A stretch of 8,146 nucleotides of DNA from Vampirovibrionales bacterium (GCA_025451145.1 JANWKX010000037.1:1-8146), one strand, 5' to 3'; shown: positions 1 through 6,253, numbered from the stretch's first letter. Numbers and translations: made by a program. Notes: a model not told the origin generated them from the sequence alone.

Positions 1-1252
1 GAATCGCTGCTGATCTCAATTTCTTCTCGTACAATGCGAGTAATCGCTCATAATGATGTAGCGGATGATACTGGGATCTTGCCTTTGCTTTGGCATTAAT
101 CCCCATCTCAATGGCCCTTTTTGGGTGTTGATAAAGAGAAATTATCCGTTCTGCCAGCTCTTGATCGGCCCCAGACTGGATGAGATAACCGTTGATGCCA
201 TGCTCAACCATCTCCCCAATGCCGCCCACATCGGAGCCGATGACAGGTCGACCGCAAGCCAGGGATTCCATGACGCTTCGGCTGAAATTCTCAAACCAAT
301 TTGAGGGAACCACCGTGGCAATGGCGTTTTGATACAGAGCCTGTAAGGTATCTTCGGCTTGAAATCCCAGAAACTCAATATTGGACAACTTTTTTTCAGC
401 CACCATGGCTTTCAATTGCGCTTCAAGTGGTCCAACACCGGCGATTTTCAAAGGGATATCGCCAGGTAATCTTTCCATAGCCTGAATCAAGTCGGTAACG
501 CCTTTTTCTGCCGAGAGACGGCCCACATAAAGAAAATATTGCCCAGGTTCACTGGGAGCCTCTTGATCCAGCATTTCTGATGATGCAAAATTCGGAATCA
601 CAGACAGCTTATTAGAATCAAAACCCGCTTTTAGGGCTAAATCACAAAGGGCCTGGCTGGGCGAAATAAAGCTATCAATGGTTCCATAAAGGCCATGCCA
701 TTTACGAGACATGAATTCCGCTGTCACTAGTGCACTTTTACTGAAGCTAGTTTCATAACAGCGGTGGCGAATACAGTTTAAAGGGGAACCGGTTACACAG
801 GGCGCCTCATGGCAGTATTCTTTGGCCCCCTTTCGTAGTGTTCCGGCCGGGCATATCAAACGCGTATCCCGTAAGGTCATCACCACAGGCAGGTTAAATC
901 GTCGGCACGCCTTTAGGACGGAGGGCGTCAAGTGATAATGCAGATTGCCGCAATGAACAATCTCCGGTTGAATTTTCGACAAATAAGCTGCCAGGCTTTT
1001 TTCGGCCTGCAAGTTGTAAAAAATCTGGGACAAGGCTTTCATCTTGTCGGATAAAGCGGTTAGATTGTCATAATCTGTAAAATGCGGGAAATGAATTTGT
1101 TCCTGATATTCCGGTTCAAAATAAGGCTTCTTATCAGTGGCATAAAAGAAGACTGGATGTCCTTGGGCCTGAAACAATTTGTAGGTCAGATAAGTCGATT
1201 GCTCCGCTCCCCCTTCGGGACTGAAAAAATTGTTGATGTAGAGAATTTTCAA
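1..1252 (-). CDS. GT4-family glycosyltransferase (GT-B fold), C-terminus cut by window edge
   Basis: It probably transfers a sugar from a nucleotide-sugar donor to a surface glycan or lipid acceptor at the cytoplasmic face; the substrate cannot be told from sequence. The frame is open from a TTG at 1252 to the left edge: 417 codons, no stop. An in-frame TAG lies three codons upstream, so TTG is the only plausible start; its ribosome binding site is weak. The N-terminal domain opens with KILYINNFFSPEGGAEQ, the usual first strand and Gly-rich loop. The C-terminal domain has VGRLSAEKG (R245, K250, expected to bind the donor phosphates) and the GT4 E-x7-E motif (E321, E329) followed by ACGRPVIGSDVGGIGEMV. 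Five cysteines (134, 147, 152, 160, 165) cluster mid-protein, as in one GT4 subgroup. At 417 residues it is near the usual full length, so little is missing. It lies 75 bases downstream of a small unknown gene on the same strand. Confidence 0.92.
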   Translation of the reverse strand, partial: MKILYINNFFSPEGGAEQSTYLTYKLFQAQGHPVFFYATDKKPYFEPEYQEQIHFPHFTDYDNLTALSDKMKALSQIFYNLQAEKSLAAYLSKIQPEIVHCGNLHYHLTPSVLKACRRFNLPVVMTLRDTRLICPAGTLRKGAKEYCHEAPCVTGSPLNCIRHRCYETSFSKSALVTAEFMSRKWHGLYGTIDSFISPSQALCDLALKAGFDSNKLSVIPNFASSEMLDQEAPSEPGQYFLYVGRLSAEKGVTDLIQAMERLPGDIPLKIAGVGPLEAQLKAMVAEKKLSNIEFLGFQAEDTLQALYQNAIATVVPSNWFENFSRSVMESLACGRPVIGSDVGGIGEMVEHGINGYLIQSGADQELAERIISLYQHPKRAIEMGINAKAKARSQYHPLHHYERLLALYEKKLRSAAI

Positions 1253-1279
1253 GCGTTTCTAGTCCGTTCTGGCAGGGTG

Positions 1280-1300
1280 AAAAAGGCGTTTTTGGGCCTT
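1280..1300 (-). terminator. Possible weak intrinsic terminator after the 109-residue gene
   Basis: On the minus strand AAGGC (1300-1296) can pair with GCCTT (1287-1283) across an 8-base loop, and five T residues (1284-1280) finish the structure. The stem is only 5 bp, so termination may be partial. It lies between the stop of the 109-residue gene and the TTG start of the glycosyltransferase, which would partly uncouple the two. Confidence 0.35.
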
Positions 1301-1327
1301 GCTATTGATAATTAAACCAAATTTGCT

Positions 1328-1657
1328 CTATATCGTGTCTCTTCTCTCCTGAAGTGTCCCATCTGCCGCAACAGGGAAAACAGGCCCTTCCTCTGTGGTT
1401 ATTATAAATCCTCCGCCTTCTTCAGGAAACCTGTACGCTCTCTTGGTAAACGTTTGGCCGGAAGCGTCATCCAGGATAGTTTTTGTTGCTGCAAATATGT
1501 CCATATAGCTTCCGTCAACAGGTAACTGCTGACCAGCTTTCCATATCATGTCATAACTACCATCAGGACGTCGTTGAAACATCGGTACGTTATAACCGTT
1601 ACCTGCGAATCTTGTGAGGGATCTTAGCTTTGGAAGATAACTTGCCGCTACTTGCAT
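1328..1657 (-). CDS. Hypothetical protein, 109 residues
   Basis: I do not recognise this family. The ATG at 1657 is preceded by a strong GGAGG with a 7-base spacer, good evidence that it is translated. The product is small and soluble-looking, with no signal peptide, no membrane segment and no cysteines. The N-terminus is basic (LPKLRSLTRF). The middle and C-terminus are rich in Gly, Asp and aromatic residues, with short turns such as RRPDGSYDMIW and PEEGGGFIITTEEGPVF that suggest a compact, mostly beta fold. It ends in a charged tail (LQERRDTI). It is transcribed divergently from the Fe-S carrier gene, and its upstream leader carries a motif also found before the DUF5069 gene at the other end of the window. 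No function is proposed. Confidence 0.75.
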   Translation of the reverse strand: MQVAASYLPKLRSLTRFAGNGYNVPMFQRRPDGSYDMIWKAGQQLPVDGSYMDIFAATKTILDDASGQTFTKRAYRFPEEGGGFIITTEEGPVFPVAADGTLQERRDTI

Positions 1658-1670
1658 CTCAAAACCTCCG

Positions 1671-1700
1671 TAGGCATTTTCGTTAACTCAACCTTGGGTT
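1671..1700 (-). promoter_or_regulatory. Shared two-part leader motif, copy 1
   Basis: Read on the minus strand this is AACCCAAGGTT (1700-1690), 12 bases, then ATGCCTA (1677-1671), ending 13 bases before the ATG at 1657. The same two blocks occur with a 14-base gap upstream of the DUF5069 gene. As RNA, CTTAACC-CAA-GGTTGAG around the first block could form a 7-bp hairpin with one G-U pair. It could be a DNA operator or a 5' leader element. Confidence 0.45.
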
Positions 1701-1743
1701 AAGTCAATAATTGCGTCATCTCTTGCTAATAAAGACCCTCAAG

Positions 1744-1769
1744 ATTATATAGTGCTAAATATTGCTAAA
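1744..1769 (-). promoter_or_regulatory. Candidate promoter with TGCTAAA direct repeats for the 109-residue gene
   Basis: The minus strand has a perfect TATAAT at 1749-1744, about 90 bases before the ATG at 1657. No good -35 box lies 17 bases upstream. Instead the plus strand shows TGCTAAA at 1753-1759 and again at 1763-1769, a 10-base period, next to the -10 and over the spacer. This could be an activator or repressor site on one DNA face. The shared leader motif would then be inside the transcript. Confidence 0.4.
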
Positions 1770-1822
1770 ATACCCATTTTTTTACAATTCTTTATTTTTG
1801 GGGTGAAGAATAAATGCATGAT

Positions 1823-1840
1823 AAGCCTTCTCAGGCTTTT
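1823..1840 (+). terminator. Terminator-like hairpin in the divergent spacer
   Basis: AAGCCT (1823-1828) pairs perfectly with AGGCTT (1833-1838) across a TCTC loop, and two more T follow (four T in all, 1837-1840). The T-run is on the plus-strand side, yet no plus-strand gene precedes it. It may end a short RNA, block upstream transcription, or be chance. Confidence 0.4.
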
Positions 1841-1921
1841 AAACATAGAGACACTTTTGCAGATATCAAATTAAAATGAAACAGGAATTTAGACTCCAGG
1901 ATCCCTAAGAGGCTTGACTCA

Positions 1922-1951
1922 TGGCAAATTGCCCTTATCCTGTGTTATAGT
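1922..1951 (+). promoter_or_regulatory. Candidate promoter of the Fe-S unit with an 11-base palindrome
   Basis: TGTTATAGT at 1943-1951 reads as an extended -10 (TG at 1943-1944, TATAGT at 1946-1951), about 57 bases before the ATG at 2008. The -35 is poor (TGGCAA at 1922-1927, spacer 18); a better-looking TTGACT at 1914-1919 is too far away. GGCAAATTGCC at 1923-1933, a perfect palindrome around a central A, lies over the -35, where a regulator could act. Confidence 0.4.
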
Positions 1952-2007
1952 GACATGGCAAAACAAAGTTCATTACCCACTGAAATCGTATTTGGAGGCC
2001 TGTCCCC

Positions 2008-2373
2008 ATGAGTGAAACCGCAAACCGAACGGCACCACCCAATTTAATCAGTATTTCCGATAAAGCCATGGATGAAATCAAGCGGCTATATCAATCAGAG
2101 CAGGAAAACAGCCAGCCTAAGGCAGGGCTTCGTCTGGGTGTCAAAGGCGGCGGTTGCTCCGGTATGTCTTATCGTATTGAATTTGATGAGAAGCTGGACA
2201 ACGATTACGTGGTGGATGCAGAGGGCATCAATGTTTTTATCGATCCCAAGAGCGCTATTTACCTCAAAGGACTGACGGTTGATTACCAAGGCGGCCTTGA
2301 AGGGAAAGGGTTTGTCTTTATCAACCCCAATGCCACCAACACTTGTGGCTGTGGTGAATCCTTCAGCGTCTAG
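2008..2373 (+). CDS. A-type Fe-S cluster carrier (IscA/ErpA/SufA, HesB family)
   Basis: A-type carriers accept Fe-S clusters from scaffold proteins and pass them to target enzymes, and take part in [4Fe-4S] cluster formation; they act in the cytoplasm as dimers. The product is 121 residues, about normal for the family. All three cluster-binding cysteines are present: C50 in LGVKGGGCSGMSY, and C113 and C115 in the C-terminal TCGCGESFSV. The stretch GLEGKGFVFINPNA before the last pair is typical. The ATG has GGAGG at 1994-1998 with a 9-base spacer. No isc or suf scaffold or desulfurase gene is visible, so I cannot assign it to IscA, ErpA or SufA. It is followed 22 bases later by a YgfZ/IBA57-like gene, its known functional partner type in mitochondria, which supports a shared role. 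Confidence 0.96.
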   Translation: MSETANRTAPPNLISISDKAMDEIKRLYQSEQENSQPKAGLRLGVKGGGCSGMSYRIEFDEKLDNDYVVDAEGINVFIDPKSAIYLKGLTVDYQGGLEGKGFVFINPNATNTCGCGESFSV

Positions 2374-2395
2374 TTTTTAGGTAACAATACCCCTG

Positions 2396-4123
2396 ATGGT
2401 GACTTCCTCACAAGAATCGACAAACCAACTGGCCCAGCAAGTCCGGGATAAGGTGGGCTATGCCCTTCTGGATGGGTATGGGTTGTTAGAAATCACTGGA
2501 CAGGACGCGCAGGCTTTTCTTCAAGCGCAAACCACAAACGATGTGTTTCAACTGCAACCCAATATGGGTCAAGCCAGTGCACTTTTGGATCGAAAAGCCC
2601 ATCTTCAAGCGTATTTTTCACTTCATGCCTTAAAAGAGAACTATTTAATCCTCGCAGAATCGGCTCAAATCCCCACGATTATCGATCATTTGGAGCGTGT
2701 TCACTTTACCGAGGCTGTCTCTTTTTCGGATCAAACTGCCCATTCTCATTATTTAACGCTGCAAGGCCCTCAAAGTTGGCCATTGCTTCAAGCCTTGGGA
2801 CTTCAGAAAATCCCTGAGTCTACTCTGAGTGAATACGGGGTTTGGGAAGTCTCGTGGCAGGGGACCTCGATCCTGATTTTCAAGCGAAGCCTGACGGGGG
2901 AAACCGGCTTTATTCTAGCGATTCCAGAACAGTGCGATTTTGAAGCATTCCTGGCAACCCTGGTAAACGTTGGCAAAGCATTCAACTTGCAACAGATGAC
3001 ACAAGAGGTTCAAGAGACGCTACGGATTGAGGCAGGGATTCCGCTGTTTGACGTGGATATGGATTCTGACCTCATGCTCCCTCAAGCTGGCCTTGAACAA
3101 AGCTGTGTCAGTTACACCAAAGGATGCTACCCTGGCCAGGAAGTGGTTGCCAAGGTCAAAACCTATGGCAGTGTCTCGAAGGCATTGATTGGGCTGGTTT
3201 TGGATAGGCCTATCCAAGAAACTGCCATGAATACCGATATCCATCTTGGGACGGGGGAAGTCGTCGGGCAGCTTAAATCTTATACGAACTCCCCGACCCT
3301 AAACGCCCCCATTGCCCTGGTGTATCTCAATCGGGACTATCGGGTACCAAATAAGGAATTGGATTTAGTCATTTTGGGGAAGCAATATCACGCAAAAGTC
3401 CATTTTTTACCGTTTTACAGCCCTTTGAGCGCGACGGATATGGCACAGCAAAAATATGACCTGGCCCTCAGAAAATTTGCTGAAAACGATGAAGAGCAGG
3501 CCATTGTATTGTTAAGAGAAGCCATTGAGCTGAATCCTCATTTTGCCGATGCCTATGAATCCCTGGGTGTTGTCTTATCAAGGCAAGGTCAATATGAAGA
3601 AGCCATCGCCCTGATGCAAAAGCTTGCTGAGCTTAACCCCGATGATGTCATGGCCCACACGAATCTTTCTGTGTTTTATATGAAGCTCGGCATGAAGGAA
3701 GAAGCAGAGGTCGAAAAGGCCAAGGCCACTACGTTGAGCTTTAAAAAGGCGATGGCTGAAAAATCGATGGTGCAAGCTCAAGCTGAGACAGAAAAGCAGC
3801 AAAAAGCAGCTTTGGAAAGCAAAATCGCCATGTTCCAAGAGGTGTTGGCGATCGATCCGGAGGATGCTTTGGCCAACTATGGCTTGGGGAATACCTATGT
3901 CACCCTTAAAGAGTTTACGTTGGCAGTTCCGCATCTGAAAAAAGCCATAGAGGCTGATCCCAAATATACCGTCGCTTATCTGGCTCTTGGGAAAGCGCTC
4001 GAAGGTCTAGGACAAGCTTCTGAAGCCAAGTCCGTTTTTGAGCAAGGGGTTGAAGTGGCGGCCAAGCGGGGTGATCTGATGCCCATGCAGGACATGCAGC
4101 GCCATTTAAGTGGACTTTCTTAA
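2396..4123 (+). CDS. ygfZ: YgfZ/IBA57-like folate-binding protein fused to a C-terminal TPR domain
   Basis: The first 340 or so residues are a GcvT-like tetrahydrofolate-binding fold of the YgfZ/CAF17/IBA57 family, which helps form or repair Fe-S clusters in certain enzymes. Signs are ALLDRKAHLQAYF near residue 64, LRIEAGIPLFDVDMD near 208, and the family signature KGCYPGQEVVAK with C244. From about 349 to the end are TPR repeats: near 350-383, 384-417 (FADAYESLGVVLSRQGQYEE), 418-447, then a charged Lys/Gln/Glu helix (449-476), and more repeats near 477-490, 491-524 and 525-558. E. coli YgfZ is 326 residues; this is 575, the excess being the TPR part. The frame is continuous across the junction, so the fusion looks real. 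The start is 22 bases after the Fe-S carrier stop. Its own binding site is weak (AGG at 2379-2381, 14 bases away), so translation may depend on coupling to the gene before it. Confidence 0.93.
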   Translation: MVTSSQESTNQLAQQVRDKVGYALLDGYGLLEITGQDAQAFLQAQTTNDVFQLQPNMGQASALLDRKAHLQAYFSLHALKENYLILAESAQIPTIIDHLERVHFTEAVSFSDQTAHSHYLTLQGPQSWPLLQALGLQKIPESTLSEYGVWEVSWQGTSILIFKRSLTGETGFILAIPEQCDFEAFLATLVNVGKAFNLQQMTQEVQETLRIEAGIPLFDVDMDSDLMLPQAGLEQSCVSYTKGCYPGQEVVAKVKTYGSVSKALIGLVLDRPIQETAMNTDIHLGTGEVVGQLKSYTNSPTLNAPIALVYLNRDYRVPNKELDLVILGKQYHAKVHFLPFYSPLSATDMAQQKYDLALRKFAENDEEQAIVLLREAIELNPHFADAYESLGVVLSRQGQYEEAIALMQKLAELNPDDVMAHTNLSVFYMKLGMKEEAEVEKAKATTLSFKKAMAEKSMVQAQAETEKQQKAALESKIAMFQEVLAIDPEDALANYGLGNTYVTLKEFTLAVPHLKKAIEADPKYTVAYLALGKALEGLGQASEAKSVFEQGVEVAAKRGDLMPMQDMQRHLSGLS

Positions 4124-4158
4124 CGTTGGTCGATTTTTAAAACAACGCAATTTTTTTT
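4124..4158 (+). terminator. Possible weak terminator after the Fe-S unit
   Basis: CGTTG (4124-4128) can pair with CAACG (4143-4147) across a 14-base loop, and eight T residues (4151-4158) follow after three bases. The stem is only 5 bp, so this is a tentative call; read-through into the next plus-strand gene is likely. Confidence 0.3.
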
Positions 4159-4217
4159 CTGGGCGGCGTTAAATGAGTCATGTTGACTTTACGTTTAATC
4201 AATTCAATGAGGCCATC

Positions 4218-4718
4218 ATGACGACGATTTCCTCTGCTTTAAGAACCCTTCAACCCGCGCAACAACTCAAAAAACTAATCCCTTCCTCATTCAGCTCCAG
4301 GATGAAGCTTAAGTTGGTACAGCGGCTATTGGCGAAAGATTCTCACGGGTTTAAAACCAAACCGATACCTGATGGAAAGTCCTACCAGTTTGAGCGTTTA
4401 AATTATGGATGTGTCTTGACGGTGTTTGATAAAGAGGGCCAGCTCATCCAAAAGCTGCATTTGACAGAATCCGGTGAGATTGCCAAAGCCTTTGGCCCAA
4501 ATCTTATCAATTTGCCAGTGGATCGCCAACATCCACAGGATGAAGAATTAAACGCCTTTTTTAATTTTGTAATGCCCAATGGCAGTCTGGATAGAAGCTG
4601 TGTTTTAAGCCAGGATACCAGAAATCCTTGGCATTCGGCTCATGAGTTGGTTCATCGATCTCACCAAGGTCCTTCGGCGCTAAGATCAGCCCATGATCTT
4701 AAAAGCCCCTGGACTTAA
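4218..4718 (+). CDS. Hypothetical protein, 166 residues
   Basis: I do not recognise this family. Two in-frame ATGs are possible. The one at 4173 would give 181 residues but has only GGGCGG before it. The one at 4218 has TGAGG with a 5-base spacer and is preferred. The product is soluble-looking, with no clear signal peptide or membrane segment. The N-terminal part is basic and amphipathic (QQLKKLIP, SSRMKLKLVQRLL). The centre suggests a small beta-rich unit (KSYQFERLNYGCVLTVFDKEG followed by a KLHLTESGEIAKAFGP stretch). The last 40 residues are polar with several His (HSAHELVHRSHQG) and look disordered. It sits about 95 bases after the YgfZ-TPR gene on the same strand and may share its transcript. 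Its stop overlaps the stop of the convergent hydrolase gene. Confidence 0.7.
   Translation: MTTISSALRTLQPAQQLKKLIPSSFSSRMKLKLVQRLLAKDSHGFKTKPIPDGKSYQFERLNYGCVLTVFDKEGQLIQKLHLTESGEIAKAFGPNLINLPVDRQHPQDEELNAFFNFVMPNGSLDRSCVLSQDTRNPWHSAHELVHRSHQGPSALRSAHDLKSPWT
4681..4701. repeat. Perfect 8-bp inverted repeat at a convergent gene end
   Basis: TAAGATCA (4681-4688) and TGATCTTA (4694-4701) form a perfect stem around a 5-base loop (GCCCA). It lies in the last codons of the plus-strand gene and begins 14 bases past the stop of the minus-strand hydrolase. Neither strand has a T-run after it, so it is not a standard intrinsic terminator, but it could protect the 3' end of the hydrolase transcript. 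Confidence 0.45.
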
Positions 4719-6148
4719 TGGATATGGCCACGAAATGGTGTATAGGGAGTTTCTGGCGGCAGCGCGATTTGATTCACAAAATCAACGATTGTGCTAATGC
4801 TTTTACCATCCGTCATAATATTTAAATGGTCTAGCCCGGGCATCGCCTGATAATATTTTATTTTTGAGTGTACCTGATTATAAATTTTGAATTCCATATT
4901 ATCTGAGTCATAAGCTTTCGGCCTTGACTGAGGCGAATCCCAACCCCCTTGAGTTGCCTGCGGATGATTGACCACATCATCTTTAAGGCCATATACGAGC
5001 GCGAAGGGGATAGTAATGCTCGGAAGCCAAGGGTTGGCATTAAAGAAATAATGGGGGATATGACTTTTGGGCGGAGCAAAAAATGGAAAGTGATCTTCAC
5101 GAATCGAGCCATAAACATCGGCAAAACTGTCCGGAGCGGAAATTAAAACGATTCCCTTATAGTCCTTGGTATCGTTATTAATCGGTATCCGGGGTAAGGT
5201 TTCATAAAGGCCTTCGTAATGCGCTGTGACATTCCCTCCCAAAGAGTATCCCATTAAGAGCTGATGCTGTTTATCGGCTGTAAACAGAGGATTTAATGGA
5301 TTTCGCTCCAGGTAATCACTGCATGCCTTAACAGCATCAACATAGTTGGACTCCGAGGCCTCGCCCTGGCTATCACCGTTTCCAGGATAATCATAGGCGA
5401 TAAATCCATAGCCTTGCTTAATCAGTGCATGCATCACCCGTTGGGTGTCAATAATTCTGGCTTTTAAGCCGTTTGTAAAAAGAACCGTTGGGAAATCCGC
5501 ATTTACTGGCGGTACATACCAGGCATGTATTTTAGGATTCCCTCTTTGCCCGTAAGGATGAAAATCAATCACCTGAAGACGACGTGGGTTATTGGGATCT
5601 AATAACTCCTTCTTGTAATCGCTAAGCAGCTCATTGGTATAAGACGGTGTCGCCCGATTCATTTGAAAAACATACTGTTTGACAACGGCATCGGGATCGA
5701 CCCAGCCAGCGATAATGGCCAATAGGATTTCCTTCTTATCCGGATTGGCTTCCAAATACGCCCACAGTCGATATAAAATGGCAATGGTTGCCAAGGAGAC
5801 CAGAAAGGTTCTTCGCTTGATTTTTTGTCCCAAGCTAGGGCCCTTGGATTCCGGTTCTTCTGGTTTAACTTCGATTTGAGTCTCTCCAGCCTGAGGATTG
5901 GCAGAGGACGTACCAAAGACTCGGGACAACGTATCCATCGGCAAACCCAGAAATTTTAAAAATTCTGTCGGATCAACAGTCGATGGCTCTGTATCGCTCT
6001 TGGCAGCTTTAATGGCCTTCTCTAACCAATTCAAACCCAGTATGCTTCTACGGCTATACTTAGGATCGTCATTATCTCCTGCCATGCGAGGCGCAGGAAA
6101 GAATTGTCGATGGGACTGATATCCAAATGGCGTTGTAAGAATTCTCAT
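4715..6148 (-). CDS. Membrane-anchored alpha/beta hydrolase
   Basis: A serine hydrolase of the alpha/beta fold, probably an esterase or related enzyme; the substrate is unknown. The core starts near residue 190. It has the nucleophile elbow GYSLGG (S302), a strand and acid in FALVYGLKDD (D390 or D391), and the histidine in MPGLDHLNIM (H441), so the triad looks complete. IAYDYPGNGDSQG (250-262) is the usual segment before the nucleophile. The first 110 residues are polar and low in structure, with a Pro/Glu-rich stretch near 85-104. Residues 112-132 (RRTFLVSLATIAILYRLWAY) form one membrane helix preceded by KIKRR. By the positive-inside rule the N-terminus would be cytoplasmic and the catalytic domain outside; this is inference. 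At 477 residues it is much longer than a plain hydrolase of about 280. The ATG at 6148 has AAGG about 7 bases upstream. Its stop overlaps that of the convergent gene. Confidence 0.9.
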   Translation of the reverse strand: MRILTTPFGYQSHRQFFPAPRMAGDNDDPKYSRRSILGLNWLEKAIKAAKSDTEPSTVDPTEFLKFLGLPMDTLSRVFGTSSANPQAGETQIEVKPEEPESKGPSLGQKIKRRTFLVSLATIAILYRLWAYLEANPDKKEILLAIIAGWVDPDAVVKQYVFQMNRATPSYTNELLSDYKKELLDPNNPRRLQVIDFHPYGQRGNPKIHAWYVPPVNADFPTVLFTNGLKARIIDTQRVMHALIKQGYGFIAYDYPGNGDSQGEASESNYVDAVKACSDYLERNPLNPLFTADKQHQLLMGYSLGGNVTAHYEGLYETLPRIPINNDTKDYKGIVLISAPDSFADVYGSIREDHFPFFAPPKSHIPHYFFNANPWLPSITIPFALVYGLKDDVVNHPQATQGGWDSPQSRPKAYDSDNMEFKIYNQVHSKIKYYQAMPGLDHLNIMTDGKSISTIVDFVNQIALPPETPYTPFRGHIH

Positions 6149-6165
6149 GAACCAGCCTTATGTGC

Positions 6166-6188
6166 TCAAGAACCTTCAAATTTCTTGA
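6166..6188 (-). promoter_or_regulatory. 7-bp inverted repeat just upstream of the hydrolase start
   Basis: TCAAGAA (6166-6172) and TTCTTGA (6182-6188) pair perfectly across 9 bases and lie 18-40 bases before the ATG at 6148. This could be an operator for a dimeric regulator or a leader hairpin upstream of the ribosome binding site. The region further upstream (6190-6250) is very AT-rich and must hold the promoter if the gene has its own, but no -35/-10 pair stands out. Confidence 0.4.
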
Positions 6189-6253
6189 ACCACCATAATC
6201 CTCGAAACGTATAAATATGGTATAAAAAAAGAGATAAAATTTAAATGTTTTAC

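Larger units (their letters stand above)
1658..2007. other. Divergent intergenic region, 350 bases
   Basis: This AT-rich spacer separates the minus-strand 109-residue gene from the plus-strand Fe-S carrier gene. It holds a two-part motif shared with the DUF5069 leader (1671-1700), a candidate minus-strand -10 box (1744-1749) beside a 10-base-period direct repeat (1753-1769), a terminator-like hairpin (1823-1840), and a candidate plus-strand promoter with an 11-base palindrome (1922-1951). I found no convincing gene in it. Confidence 0.7.

Noticed and set aside
65..378. Open frames on the plus strand (65-304) and on the minus strand (142-378) of about 78 codons
   Set aside because: They lie within the glycosyltransferase gene in other frames; the glycosyltransferase frame carries clear family motifs.
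1875..1908. Small reading frame of ten codons beginning ATGAAACAG before the Fe-S carrier gene
   Set aside because: No ribosome binding site and it lies upstream of the likely promoter.
1914..1951. TTGACT as -35 for the Fe-S unit promoter
   Set aside because: The spacer to the TATAGT would be 26 bases, far beyond the usual 16-18.
1658..2007. Riboswitch in the divergent spacer
   Set aside because: Only short hairpins are present; no conserved aptamer sequence that I know could be recognised.
3578..3934. A 118-codon minus-strand frame inside the TPR part of the YgfZ fusion
   Set aside because: It is antisense to well-formed TPR repeats, has no ribosome binding site that I can see, and its Leu/Phe/His-rich composition is what reverse reading of such repeats gives.
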